This document shows, piece by piece, positions 37,208-46,181 of a DNA stretch of 64,000 bases (positions are counted from its first letter, which is position 1; every line of letters starts with the position of its first letter). The stretch is from Embleya scabrispora (GTDB lineage Bacteria > Actinomycetota > Actinomycetes > Streptomycetales > Streptomycetaceae). The notes beneath the pieces are model-generated. The model had not been told where the DNA came from. It worked only from the letters and a program-made list of their open reading frames with translations, and ran no database searches. The position numbers and the translations under genes are program-made. The stretch covers positions 6,510,001-6,574,000 of the forward strand of contig NZ_MWQN01000001.1 in NCBI RefSeq assembly GCF_002024165.1, given 5' to 3'.

Positions 37208-39216
37208 CGGTGCACGCCCTGTTCGTCTGCGTCGAGCACTATCCGGCGGACGAGCACGGCGTGGGAGATCTGCCGGGCGCGCTCGCGCAGACCCTGGAAC
37301 TGGTCGAGTGGCTGCACGCGAGCGGCGCCGCCGGTGCCGAGCGGATCACCGTGCTCGCGTCGGTGCGGGCCGCGTCGAAGCCGACCGCCGAGCGGCTGCG
37401 GGACCTGATCGCGCGGGATTCGATCCTGCTGGGACCCGGCGCCGGGCCCGGTGAGCTGCAACACGTCCACTTCGAGCGGGTGATCGGCGGGATCGGGGAG
37501 AACTGGCGGGACGGCGACCGGTTCCTGCTGCACTGGACCGGCCACGGCCGGCTGGACGCGCACGGGCGGTGGCTGGAGCTGCCCGCGTTCCACCTGGCGG
37601 GTGATTCCCGGCTGTCGGTCCGGGCGATCGGCGTCGACGAACTCCTGGCCCGATGCGGCGAGGTGCCGCGCCGGGTCGACCAGTTCCTGATCTTCGAGAC
37701 CTGCGCAGACCGTCGCGGTGAGCCCAGGGCCATCCCGCTGAACCTGACCGCGGCCGGCCCGAGCGACAAGTCGGCCAAGGCCCGGATCTCCGCCGTCTTC
37801 GCCGCCGACGACGGCCAGTTCGCGTACCGCCCCGCGGACCGGCCCGCGTTCACCACGGCCCTGATCGAACACCTGACCCTGCGGGGAGTGGACGCGCTGA
37901 CCGTGCCGGCCTTTCGCGAGATGTTCGACGAGATCGACACCCGGCTCGCCGCAGGCGACCCCGGAGGCCGGCCGCTGCGCCAGTCGCCGATGTACCGCGG
38001 GCCCGGCGCCGCCGACTGGCGCGAGGGAGAGCGCGATCCGGAGAACCAGTTCGGCCTGTACCGACACCGCCTGCTCGCCCTCCTCGCCGACCTGGAGATC
38101 GGCGCCGGCGAACCCGCCGTGCTGCGCACCTACCTGCGCGAACGAGGCGTGCCCGAGTGGGTCTTCGCCGGCGCCGACCTCCTCGCGTGGGGAGAGGCGC
38201 TGATGTCGCTGTCGGGACCGCCGGGCCGGCATCCGATCCGGCACCTGCTGGAATGGCTGTACGCCGGATGCCATCAGACGCATGTCGCGGAGTGGGCCGA
38301 GCGGTTGCGCGAGGCCGGACACATCGACGCGTTCCGCCCGGCCGAGGTGCGCGAGCGGCAACCGCTGACGCTGGTGATGTTCATCCGCGAGAACGAACAC
38401 TCGCCCGACCGGCCGGACCGAGTGCGCTACGACGCCGAAGCACAGTTCTACGTCGGCCTCGAACGCTTCGAGGCGCCCCCGGGCCTGCCCTCGGGCACCG
38501 GCCTGCCCCGGGAGCGACTCGACGACCACCTCGCCGACTTCTACCTGACCATCCGCACCGGCTGGACCTCCCTGGCCAGGGCCAGGGTGCAACTGGTGGT
38601 GCCGACCGAGTTGTTCAACGAGCCCTTCGAGGCGGTCCGGATCGGCGGCGCCGACGACCACATCGTGCTCGGCGAGCACCACGAGGTGGTGCTGCGGCCG
38701 ATCGTGCGGCACGGCGTGGTCCGGCCGATGCACTACGACACCTGGGCCGACTCCGCGAACCTGCGTGCCAACCCGGCGGTGCGGCACCTGAACCGGCACC
38801 TGTGCGGCCGCGGCAGCCGCGACTGCGACGACGAGGCCGTCGGCTTCCTCCAGGACTACCGGTGGGAGCACCGACCGGGCCGACCCGGCACGGTCGAGAC
38901 CGCGGTCGGCCGCGGCGACTGGGCCCTGCTGTGGACACACGGGACCACCTGTACCGACGCGTGCGCCGGCACGAACGGCGCGCACGCCGACTGCTCCGGC
39001 GCCGCCCTGGGGCGGGACCTGTACCGGATACTGGAGCAAAAGAACCGAAAACTGACGCAACTGCCTTCCGCCGTGACCCTCCTGCGGCGCACCCTGGGGC
39101 GCAGGGCCACGCCGCCGGAGCGGGTCGTGCTGTTGTTCGACGATCCCGGTTGGCGTCCGTGGCAGGGTGCGGGACTGCTGCGCGGCGCCCCGGCGGGCAG
39201 GGGGGACGGGCGATGA
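37204..39216 (+). CDS. Caspase-like protease with VMAP-type C-terminal domain
   Basis: A 670-residue protein. The N-terminal 260 residues are a caspase-like (peptidase C14) fold: FVCVEHYP…LPGALAQTLELVEWL opening, His114 in LLHWTGHG and Cys167 in LIFETCAD as the probable dyad. A helical middle (about 280-400) follows. The C-terminal part (LTLVMFIREN…, ARVQLVVPTELFNEPFEA, GEHHEVVLRPIVRHGVV) matches my recollection of the vWA-MoxR-associated protein (VMAP) C-terminal region described in bacterial NTP-dependent conflict systems. Overlaps on both sides (GTGA, ATGA) tie it to the hydrolase and the MoxR ATPase. The likely role is a protease switched on by the ATPase/vWA pair. Confidence 0.78.
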   Translation: MTVHALFVCVEHYPADEHGVGDLPGALAQTLELVEWLHASGAAGAERITVLASVRAASKPTAERLRDLIARDSILLGPGAGPGELQHVHFERVIGGIGENWRDGDRFLLHWTGHGRLDAHGRWLELPAFHLAGDSRLSVRAIGVDELLARCGEVPRRVDQFLIFETCADRRGEPRAIPLNLTAAGPSDKSAKARISAVFAADDGQFAYRPADRPAFTTALIEHLTLRGVDALTVPAFREMFDEIDTRLAAGDPGGRPLRQSPMYRGPGAADWREGERDPENQFGLYRHRLLALLADLEIGAGEPAVLRTYLRERGVPEWVFAGADLLAWGEALMSLSGPPGRHPIRHLLEWLYAGCHQTHVAEWAERLREAGHIDAFRPAEVRERQPLTLVMFIRENEHSPDRPDRVRYDAEAQFYVGLERFEAPPGLPSGTGLPRERLDDHLADFYLTIRTGWTSLARARVQLVVPTELFNEPFEAVRIGGADDHIVLGEHHEVVLRPIVRHGVVRPMHYDTWADSANLRANPAVRHLNRHLCGRGSRDCDDEAVGFLQDYRWEHRPGRPGTVETAVGRGDWALLWTHGTTCTDACAGTNGAHADCSGAALGRDLYRILEQKNRKLTQLPSAVTLLRRTLGRRATPPERVVLLFDDPGWRPWQGAGLLRGAPAGRGDGR

Positions 39217-40310
39217 GCCAGGCCACGACGAGCAGCGCCGGGGACCACGATCCGGGGGAGTCCGCCGCGTCGTGGTGGATCTACCGCGACGCCCACGGCG
39301 AGACCGGGGGCCCGGCCGGGACCGGCCCGGTCGCACTCCCGGCTCCGCCACCGTGGCGGCTGTTCGGCACCGACGACGTCGGCGACCACGTGCCGGAGCC
39401 CGCCGCGCTGCCCGGCGAACGCTCCGGCGAGCCGTACTCGGGCGAATTCCACGGCAACCGCCGCGTCTACGACCTCGTCAACGCCGCGATCTACCTGCGC
39501 CGGCCGCTCCTGGTCACCGGCCGCCCCGGCACCGGCAAGACCACCCTGGCCCGCAGCATCGCCACCCGCCTGCGCCTGGGCCCGGTGCTGCGCTGGGGGA
39601 TCACCAGCCGCTCCACCCTCCGCGAGGGGCTGTACGGATACGACGTGCTCGCCCGCCTGCACGACATGAACCTGCGCGCCAAGGGCGCGACGGGCCCGAT
39701 AGGCGCCGACGCCGACGACATCGGCGCCTACATCACCCTCGGCCCGCTCGGCGACGCCCTGCTGCGCCGCCCGCACCCGAGGGTGCTGCTGATCGACGAG
39801 ATCGACAAGAGCGATGTCGACCTGCCCAACGACCTGCTGCACGTGTTCGAGACCGGCCGCTTCGAGATCCCCGAACTGCGCCGGGCCCGGCTGCGCAGCG
39901 CGAAGGTGACACCGTACGACGGCGACTTCGGCGACCGGGTCGAGGTGCGCGACGGCACCGTGCGCTGCGCCGCGTTCCCGATCGTCATCCTCACCAGCAA
40001 CGGCGAACGCGCCTTCCCGGCCGCGTTTTTGCGGCGCTGCGTGCCGCTGGAACTGCGCGCGCCGGATCGCGACGTGCTCAAGCGCATCGTGCGCAGCCGA
40101 CTGCCCGAGGGAGTGCCCCTGGACGAGTCGTTGCTGGACCACTACCTGGAGTTGGCGAACGGCGTCGACGGGCCGCTGCTGTCGCCGGACCAACTGCTCA
40201 ACGCGCTGCAGTTCCGCGACCGGATCCGCGAGCGCACCGGGCCGGCCGGCCGGCTGCCCACCAACGACACGCTCGCCACCCTCCTGTTCCACGACCTGGA
40301 CGGGGGATGA
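39213..40310 (+). CDS. MoxR-type AAA+ ATPase
   Basis: A 365-residue AAA+ protein. After a disordered 70-residue N-terminus come Walker A GRPGTGKTT (residues 103-111), Walker B VLLIDEIDKSD (191-201), sensor 1 IVILTSNGER and the arginine-rich FLRRCVPLEL. MoxR ATPases act as chaperones that remodel vWA-domain partners; the next gene encodes a vWA-like protein. The start overlaps the caspase gene (ATGA), and the next gene begins four bases after the stop. Confidence 0.92.
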   Translation: MSQATTSSAGDHDPGESAASWWIYRDAHGETGGPAGTGPVALPAPPPWRLFGTDDVGDHVPEPAALPGERSGEPYSGEFHGNRRVYDLVNAAIYLRRPLLVTGRPGTGKTTLARSIATRLRLGPVLRWGITSRSTLREGLYGYDVLARLHDMNLRAKGATGPIGADADDIGAYITLGPLGDALLRRPHPRVLLIDEIDKSDVDLPNDLLHVFETGRFEIPELRRARLRSAKVTPYDGDFGDRVEVRDGTVRCAAFPIVILTSNGERAFPAAFLRRCVPLELRAPDRDVLKRIVRSRLPEGVPLDESLLDHYLELANGVDGPLLSPDQLLNALQFRDRIRERTGPAGRLPTNDTLATLLFHDLDGG

Positions 40311-40313
40311 GCG

Positions 40314-43007
40314 ATGGCGGAGGAGGAACCCGCCGAGGTCACCGTCGACGCGGTCCTGGACTGGGCGTGGTTGACCGCCGTGATCGGCACGCGAGGCGCC
40401 CCGCCCGATGCGGCGGTCGAGATCGCGGCGCCGGCGGCAGCGGCGCCCGCGGCTCGCGGACCCGGGCCGCCGGTCCCGCCCGGACCGGAGCCCCCGCCCG
40501 CGCCGATCGCCCGCCGCCCGCCACGGGCGGTGCGCGGCCCCCGCCCGGAGACCTCCCTCGCCTTCACCGCCGTGCCCGACTCCGTCGAGTCGATCGAGCG
40601 GATCGGCACCGGCCCGGCGGGCGCGGTCGCCCGTCGCCTTCCCGCCTGGCTCGGCGAGGCCCGGCCGCCGGCCGCCTCGGTCCTGCCCGACCGGCTCGAA
40701 CTCGCGCGCCTGCTGCGCCGGTTGCGCTCCCACGGCACCGCGCCCCACGCGGTGGTCCTGGACGAGGAGGCCACCGCGGAACAGGCGGCGCTGACCGACC
40801 TGATCGTGCCGGTGCTCGAACCGGCCCGGGAGCGCTGGTTCGAACTCGCCCTCGTCGTGGACAGCGCGCCCTCGATCGCCCCGTGGCGACGACTGCTCGC
40901 CGAGTTCACCCGACTCGTGAACGGGAACGGTACGTTCCGCGCGGTGCGTTCCTGGTCCCTCGACACCGACGTGCCCGGCCGTGCGGTGCTGCGCACGCCG
41001 TTCGGCATGCCGGCCCCACCCGCCGCACCGGTCGGCCCCACCGGACGGCGGATCGTCATGGTGATCACCGACGGGGTCGGCCGCGCCTGGTCCCACCCCC
41101 AGACCTCGGCCATGCTCGCCTCGTGGGCGAAGCAGTGTCCCGTGGTGCTGCTGAACCTGCTGCCCAAACGCTGGTGGGACCGCGCGCGGATCCCGTCCAC
41201 CCCGGTCGTCTTCCGCAGCCGAGGTACGGGCGCCGCCCGCCGATCGGCCTTTCGGGTCCGGCACACCACGCGCTGGACGGGCCCGCCCGAACGGGTCGCC
41301 GTCCCGCTGATCGCCCTGCACCCCGAGGGCCTGTGGGCGGACGACCCGGCGGATCGCCGAGCCGGTCGGTGGAGCGAACTCTCCCGCTGGGCCCGGATGA
41401 TCACCGACGAGCGCGGTCGCGAGTTCGCGGGCCCCGCGTGGGTGCTCGACCCGCGCGCGCCGGCGGGCGGGCCCGTGCCCGCCCCGGTGCCGGCCGAGGA
41501 CCGGCGCACACCGGCGGTACGGCTCGCCGAATTCCGCGCCGGCGCCTCCCCGGACGCCGTCGAACTGCTCGGAAAACTCGCCGCCGCGCCGATCAGCCCG
41601 GCCACGATGCGCGTCGTGCAATCGGCGGTGCTCGGGCAGGAGGACCCCGCGTTCGCCGCCGAGGTGATGCTGAGCGGCCTGCTGGTCGAGTCGCCGGATC
41701 GGGACGAGGCGGCGCGAGCGGACGACGTGGTGTACGACCTGGACGAGCAGGTCCGGGAGACGTTGCTGACCGCGATGAGCCGACGGTCGGCGCTGGAGGT
41801 GTACTTCCGGGTCGCCGAGTTCCTGCACGAGCGCAACGGCCACGCCGAGTTCGACTTCCAGGACCTGCTCACCGCGCGCGAGCCCGCGGCGGTCGGTCTG
41901 CTCGGCCCGCACAGCCGCCCGCTCGCCCGGGTCGGCGCGACGCTGCTGCACCATCTCGGGCCCGACTACCGGCCCCGGGCCCGACGCCTGGAGGCCCGGG
42001 CGAACGGCCCGATGTGGCGCCGACGCGAGCTGACCCGGGCGTGGACGGCGCGGATGAGCGACTGGATCCGGGCGCGGCCGGTGGTCACGGACGGGCTGAT
42101 CGTGGTGCAGGACGTGGCGGGGATGCTGGTGGTCCTCGATCCGCTGACGGGGATGGCCCGGTGGACGGCTCACCTGGGCGCGCCGTCGCGGTGCGCTCCG
42201 GTGGTGACGTCGGGGCGGGTGTGGGCGGGGTGTGACGACGGTGGGCTGTATCGGTACGACCCGACGAGGAGGCTCGGGCCGGACGCGTCGGTGACGGTCG
42301 GCGACGCCGCCGTGGTGGCGCTGGTACCGGGGCCGGTCGGTGCGGACGCGGTGTTCGTCGCCACTTCGGACGGCCGCGTCGTGTGGCTCGACGCCGCGAA
42401 CGACACGACGGAGCTGTGGGGAACGCGCTCGGGCGTACCGGCCGGACTGTGTGTCTCGGGGGATCGGACCGCGGCGGTGGACCGGGCCGGCCGGGTCGGG
42501 GCGTGGCGCGCGCCCCCGGAATCCGCCTCGTGGACGCGGGACCTGTCCGAGGCCGTGCACGCCGCCCCGGTGGCCGACGAGGAGCACGTGTACGTCCCGC
42601 TCGCCACCGCCGGGATCGCGGCGCTGCGCTGGGCCGATGGGGAGGTCGCCTGGCGGGCGCGGTTGCCGGGTGGGGTGTTGAGCACACCCGGGGTCGGCGC
42701 CGGGCTGGTGGTGGCGGTGTCCACCGACGGTCTCCTGTACGCGTTCGACGTCGAATCGGGACGTCGGGTGTGGCACACCGTCGACGTGCCGCAACCCGGG
42801 TTGCGGGTGACCCTGGCGGACGGGCTGGTCCATGTGGCCGGTGACGCCGGCGGCATCCGTACCCACGACCTGGCCACCGGTCGTCGACTGGCCGAAATCC
42901 GCTCCGACGTAGGGGTGTCCGTGGCGGCCGCCGCGCGGGGACGGCTGATCCTCGCCGGGCTCGACGGCACGGTGACGTCGCTGGAAGGACCGGTGGTGGT
43001 CGACTGA
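40314..43007 (+). CDS. vWA-like (SAV_2336-type) protein with C-terminal beta-propeller
   Basis: An 897-residue protein. Residues 120-330 form a Rossmann-like vWA region (LALVVDSAPSIAPWRRLLAEF; VMVITDGVGRAW), but the MIDAS DxSxS reads D-S-A-P-S, so metal binding may be altered. A helical region (410-570) with LLGKLAAAPISPATMRVVQ and YFRVAEFLHERNGHAEFDF recalls SAV_2336-related proteins. Residues 580-897 are repeated blades with GLIVVQDVAGMLVVLDPLTGMARW, GLLYAFDVESGRRVW and GGIRTHDLATGRRLAEI, a PQQ/WD-type propeller likely to act as sensor. It is the vWA partner of the MoxR ATPase in module A. Confidence 0.82.
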   Translation: MAEEEPAEVTVDAVLDWAWLTAVIGTRGAPPDAAVEIAAPAAAAPAARGPGPPVPPGPEPPPAPIARRPPRAVRGPRPETSLAFTAVPDSVESIERIGTGPAGAVARRLPAWLGEARPPAASVLPDRLELARLLRRLRSHGTAPHAVVLDEEATAEQAALTDLIVPVLEPARERWFELALVVDSAPSIAPWRRLLAEFTRLVNGNGTFRAVRSWSLDTDVPGRAVLRTPFGMPAPPAAPVGPTGRRIVMVITDGVGRAWSHPQTSAMLASWAKQCPVVLLNLLPKRWWDRARIPSTPVVFRSRGTGAARRSAFRVRHTTRWTGPPERVAVPLIALHPEGLWADDPADRRAGRWSELSRWARMITDERGREFAGPAWVLDPRAPAGGPVPAPVPAEDRRTPAVRLAEFRAGASPDAVELLGKLAAAPISPATMRVVQSAVLGQEDPAFAAEVMLSGLLVESPDRDEAARADDVVYDLDEQVRETLLTAMSRRSALEVYFRVAEFLHERNGHAEFDFQDLLTAREPAAVGLLGPHSRPLARVGATLLHHLGPDYRPRARRLEARANGPMWRRRELTRAWTARMSDWIRARPVVTDGLIVVQDVAGMLVVLDPLTGMARWTAHLGAPSRCAPVVTSGRVWAGCDDGGLYRYDPTRRLGPDASVTVGDAAVVALVPGPVGADAVFVATSDGRVVWLDAANDTTELWGTRSGVPAGLCVSGDRTAAVDRAGRVGAWRAPPESASWTRDLSEAVHAAPVADEEHVYVPLATAGIAALRWADGEVAWRARLPGGVLSTPGVGAGLVVAVSTDGLLYAFDVESGRRVWHTVDVPQPGLRVTLADGLVHVAGDAGGIRTHDLATGRRLAEIRSDVGVSVAAAARGRLILAGLDGTVTSLEGPVVVD

Positions 43008-43061
43008 CCAACGCTCGGATCACGAGCCGGCGGACGACCGATCACAACCCGTGGGAAACGC

Positions 43062-43090
43062 TTCGACTCGGCCACGCGCGGGACTACGAT
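43062..43090 (+). promoter_or_regulatory. Promoter between module A and module B
   Basis: TTCGAC (43062-43067) and TACGAT (43085-43090) are separated by 17 bp. The downstream leader contains GGGTAAGT and ACTTACCC about 45 bases apart, an inverted repeat that could fold. The 245-bp gap is the largest inside the cluster, so module B probably has its own transcription start. Confidence 0.5.
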
Positions 43091-43252
43091 CGACCACTGC
43101 GGGTAAGTGGTCGTCACGGCACGCAGGGTCGTTCGCCGACCCGCGATGTCGACTTACCCGGGGTTCCACGACCGGTGAGGCGTCGGCGGGGCGCTCCGGA
43201 AGGGACGAACGGGGGGATTCGTGCCGGGAGTTCAGCGACGGGTCGGTGACCG

Positions 43253-45207
43253 GTGAGCACAGCGTCGACGGGCCCGCGCGCGCCGGGCGACCGGTACACG
43301 ATTCCGGAGGCGGTGTGCCCCGTCTGCTGGGGCCCGGCTCCGGCCGCGGGCCCGTGCCGGACCTGCGCGTGGCCGCCGGCAGATCCCGGGCCCACCGCCT
43401 ACCAGGACGCGGCGCGGGCCTTCGACCACGCGGCCGTGCTCCGGGTCGCGCCGGCCCGCGGGTTGACCGAGGTGCCCAGTGCGCTGGCCGATCTGGTCAG
43501 GTTCGGCCCGGTCGTCTCCGAGCCGGCCTCGACCGCCGCCGCCCCGGTTCCCGGGACCGGACGGGCCGCGGTGCTCACCCTGCTCGCCGCGCTGACCGCC
43601 GGCGAACTGGACCTGGTGTTGTTCGTGGACATCGGGACCCGGTACCTGGCGGCGCAGTGGGTGACGCTCGACGAACGCGGTTTCGTCAGCGCGCCGTCGG
43701 CGAACCGGACCCGCCACGACTGGCGCGAGGTGGTGCCCTGGCTGCCCGAGGACGACGCGGCCCGCGATCTGACCCTGGCCGGCGGGGTGGGGCGACGACC
43801 GGCCGTGGGCACGGCCGAAGCTCCCGAGGCATTGGCTCCCAGGGCCCGGTCGACGCTGCGGGAGAACTGGGCCGATCCGAGTGGTTGGCGCGCGCTGCCG
43901 GGTGACCCCTGGGCGCGGGCCTGGGCCCTGGTGCTGGTGGAACGCCGCCCGGAGTGGACCTGGTGCGCGCTCGCCGCCGAGGTGGTGCGGGAGCAGGTGC
44001 GGCCGGCCGCCGTGCTGGGCGGCGGTTGCCTCCACGACGAGAGCATCGAACTCCCGGCCGTGATCGAGATGTTGGCCCTCGACGTGCCCGCTCGCCACGC
44101 ACTGCACCTGGTCGGCGTCGACCCGGGGCCGGAGGACTCGACCCGAGATCGCCCCACCATGCTCCTGGATCGAGGGGCGACGCCGGGTGCGGCCGACGGC
44201 CCCCCGCTCGCCGAGATCACCCTCGGCCTGCGCGGCGAAGCCCCGCACGGGCACGACGTCGCGGTGGCGGTCGCCGACGTGGCCGACCCCGCCGGGTGGT
44301 CCGAGCTGGAGCGGGTCACCGTCTTCGCGCCGCCCGGCGAAGTCCGGCTCACCGTGCGGATGACCGGCCCGGGACGGGTGGACCTCACCGTCTGCGGCGG
44401 GGCCGCCTGGGTGCTGGGTACCGGCCGCACCGACCTTCGGCCGGCCGGGCCGCCGGCCGCCGACGCGGCGCTGCCCCGTCCCTTCTGGCAGCCGACCCCG
44501 CCGACCGCCCACGACCTCCTCTGCGTGGTCGAATTGGGCGGCTCCCCCAACAGAGCGCCGCCCGGCTCGACTTCGTCCGCGCGCTGCTCGCGGAGGCGGC
44601 CCGCGCCGACCGGTCGACGCGCTGGGAGCAGGCCGCCGTGCTCGGCTACGACGACCACCCCCGACCCCGGCGCAGCCGTCACGACCCGCTGCGCCGGGTC
44701 GACTTCGCCCCGCCCCACGCGACGCGGGCGGCGATCGCCGACTGGGTCGGGACACCTGTGGTGGACCCGTACGCCGCACCCCTGGAGCGGGTGTGCGCAC
44801 TGCTGCGCACGAACACGCTCGGCCGGCAGGTGCATCGGCCCACCCTCGTGGTGACCGTCGGCCTGCGCGGCCCGCACCCGTACGTGCAGGGCCTCGACCC
44901 GGCGCAGGCGTACGGCGGCGGCCGATGGGACGCGGACCTGGCGAGTCGACGGGCGGCCCGGCCGGACGATCGCCACCTGCTGGTGACCGACGACCCCGGA
45001 TACGCGGGCGCGGCGGACCCCCGGGTACACGATCGCACCCTGAAGGCGTGGCGACTGCTGGGCGCCGACGGGTGTTTCACGCTCGGCCGCACCACACCCG
45101 CCGACCTGCTGCGATTCGGCCGCGCCGCGCTGACCGGCACGACCGGCGCGCCGCTGCTGCTCGACGTGGTCACCAGGCCGTCGGGCGGGAAAGGGGTGCG
45201 CCGATGA
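43253..45207 (+). pseudogene. Zinc-ribbon module B protein interrupted by a frameshift
   Basis: Translation from GTG 43253 gives an N-terminal zinc ribbon (CPVCWGPAPAAGPCRTCAW) and a convincing protein to about 44540 (ending VVELGGS). Sense then moves to another frame (QQSAARLDFVRALLAEAARADRS…) and continues to the stop at 45207, which overlaps the next start by ATGA. The shift is at a run of five C (44544-44548); one extra C restores one frame of about 650 residues. It may be a recent mutation, a sequencing error or recoding. The intact far end and its coupling to the next gene favour a very recent event or an error. Function unknown; no membrane segment is seen. Confidence 0.75.
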
Positions 45208-46178
45208 CGCGATCGTCCGGCTCCCGGGACGGGGAGCCGACCGGTGGCGCGGTCCTGGAGAAGCGGATAGCCCTGTGGGGCGCGCCGGAATCGGGCCGCA
45301 CCACGTTCGTCGCCATGGTCCCCGAGGCCGCCGAGGAGCGCTCACGCGGACTCGGGCACGGCGGCACCGGCCGAGACCATCCGCCCCGGTGGAAGGTGTT
45401 CGGCACGGACGACGCCACCCAGCGCTTCCTCCGGCACACCGACCACGCGCTGCTGAGCGAACACCGGTTCCCGGGCGAGCCCGGCGGGAGCGTCGATACC
45501 GCCGAGCCGACGCGATACCGCTTCCTCTTCCGGCGCGACCCGCGCCTCGTGCCGCTGCACCGCTTCACCGACCACTTCCGATTCGCGGCCACGATCACCG
45601 AGTTGCCGGACCCGAGCACCCGGCGGGACGAGGTCAAGCGGGCCCTGGCCGACTGCACCGGCCTGATCGTGCTGTTCGACCCCACCGACGCGAGCGGCGC
45701 GGGCGAGGACGCGGTACGCGCGCTGGACCGCATGCTCACCGAAGCCGCCGCCGACCTCCAGCCGCGCACCGACCCCCGCGGCCGGTTGCCCTTCGAACCG
45801 GCCGTGTGCGTCACCAAGATCGACGACATGACGCTGTATCGGGAGGCGCGCCTGGGCGCCTGGGCCGAGTTGGACCGCGACGGCCGGGTCCGGGTGCGCG
45901 ACCCCCGGGCGTACTTCCGCCGGTTGTGCGAGCGCGACGGGCCGTGCCCGTACCCGGCCGCCGCCGAATTGCCCGGCATCCTGGAGCGGCACTTCGGCCG
46001 GATCCGCTACTACGCGACCTCGGCGGCGGGCTTTCGCCGCTCCGCGGGCCGGATCGACCCGGAGAGTTGCCGCAACGTCGACCCGCACGGGAACCGCCTC
46101 GACGGACCGCCGCACCCCCAGGGTGTGCTGGAACCCATTCTCGGCATGCGCGCGGTGCGCATCGCGAAGGGGGGATGA
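45204..46178 (+). CDS. TRAFAC-type GTPase domain protein of module B
   Basis: A 324-residue P-loop protein: Walker A GAPESGRTTF (residues 26-35), a switch/Walker B-like segment AATITELPDP, ALADCTGLIVLFDPTDAS and a G4-like TKID. This agrees with the small-GTPase-like proteins found with vWA and GTPase-associated proteins in actinobacterial conflict loci. The absence of membrane segments places it in the cytoplasm. The start overlaps the zinc-ribbon gene, and the secreted vWA gene begins three bases after its stop. Confidence 0.8.
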   Translation: MTRSSGSRDGEPTGGAVLEKRIALWGAPESGRTTFVAMVPEAAEERSRGLGHGGTGRDHPPRWKVFGTDDATQRFLRHTDHALLSEHRFPGEPGGSVDTAEPTRYRFLFRRDPRLVPLHRFTDHFRFAATITELPDPSTRRDEVKRALADCTGLIVLFDPTDASGAGEDAVRALDRMLTEAAADLQPRTDPRGRLPFEPAVCVTKIDDMTLYREARLGAWAELDRDGRVRVRDPRAYFRRLCERDGPCPYPAAAELPGILERHFGRIRYYATSAAGFRRSAGRIDPESCRNVDPHGNRLDGPPHPQGVLEPILGMRAVRIAKGG

Positions 46179-46181
46179 CCG

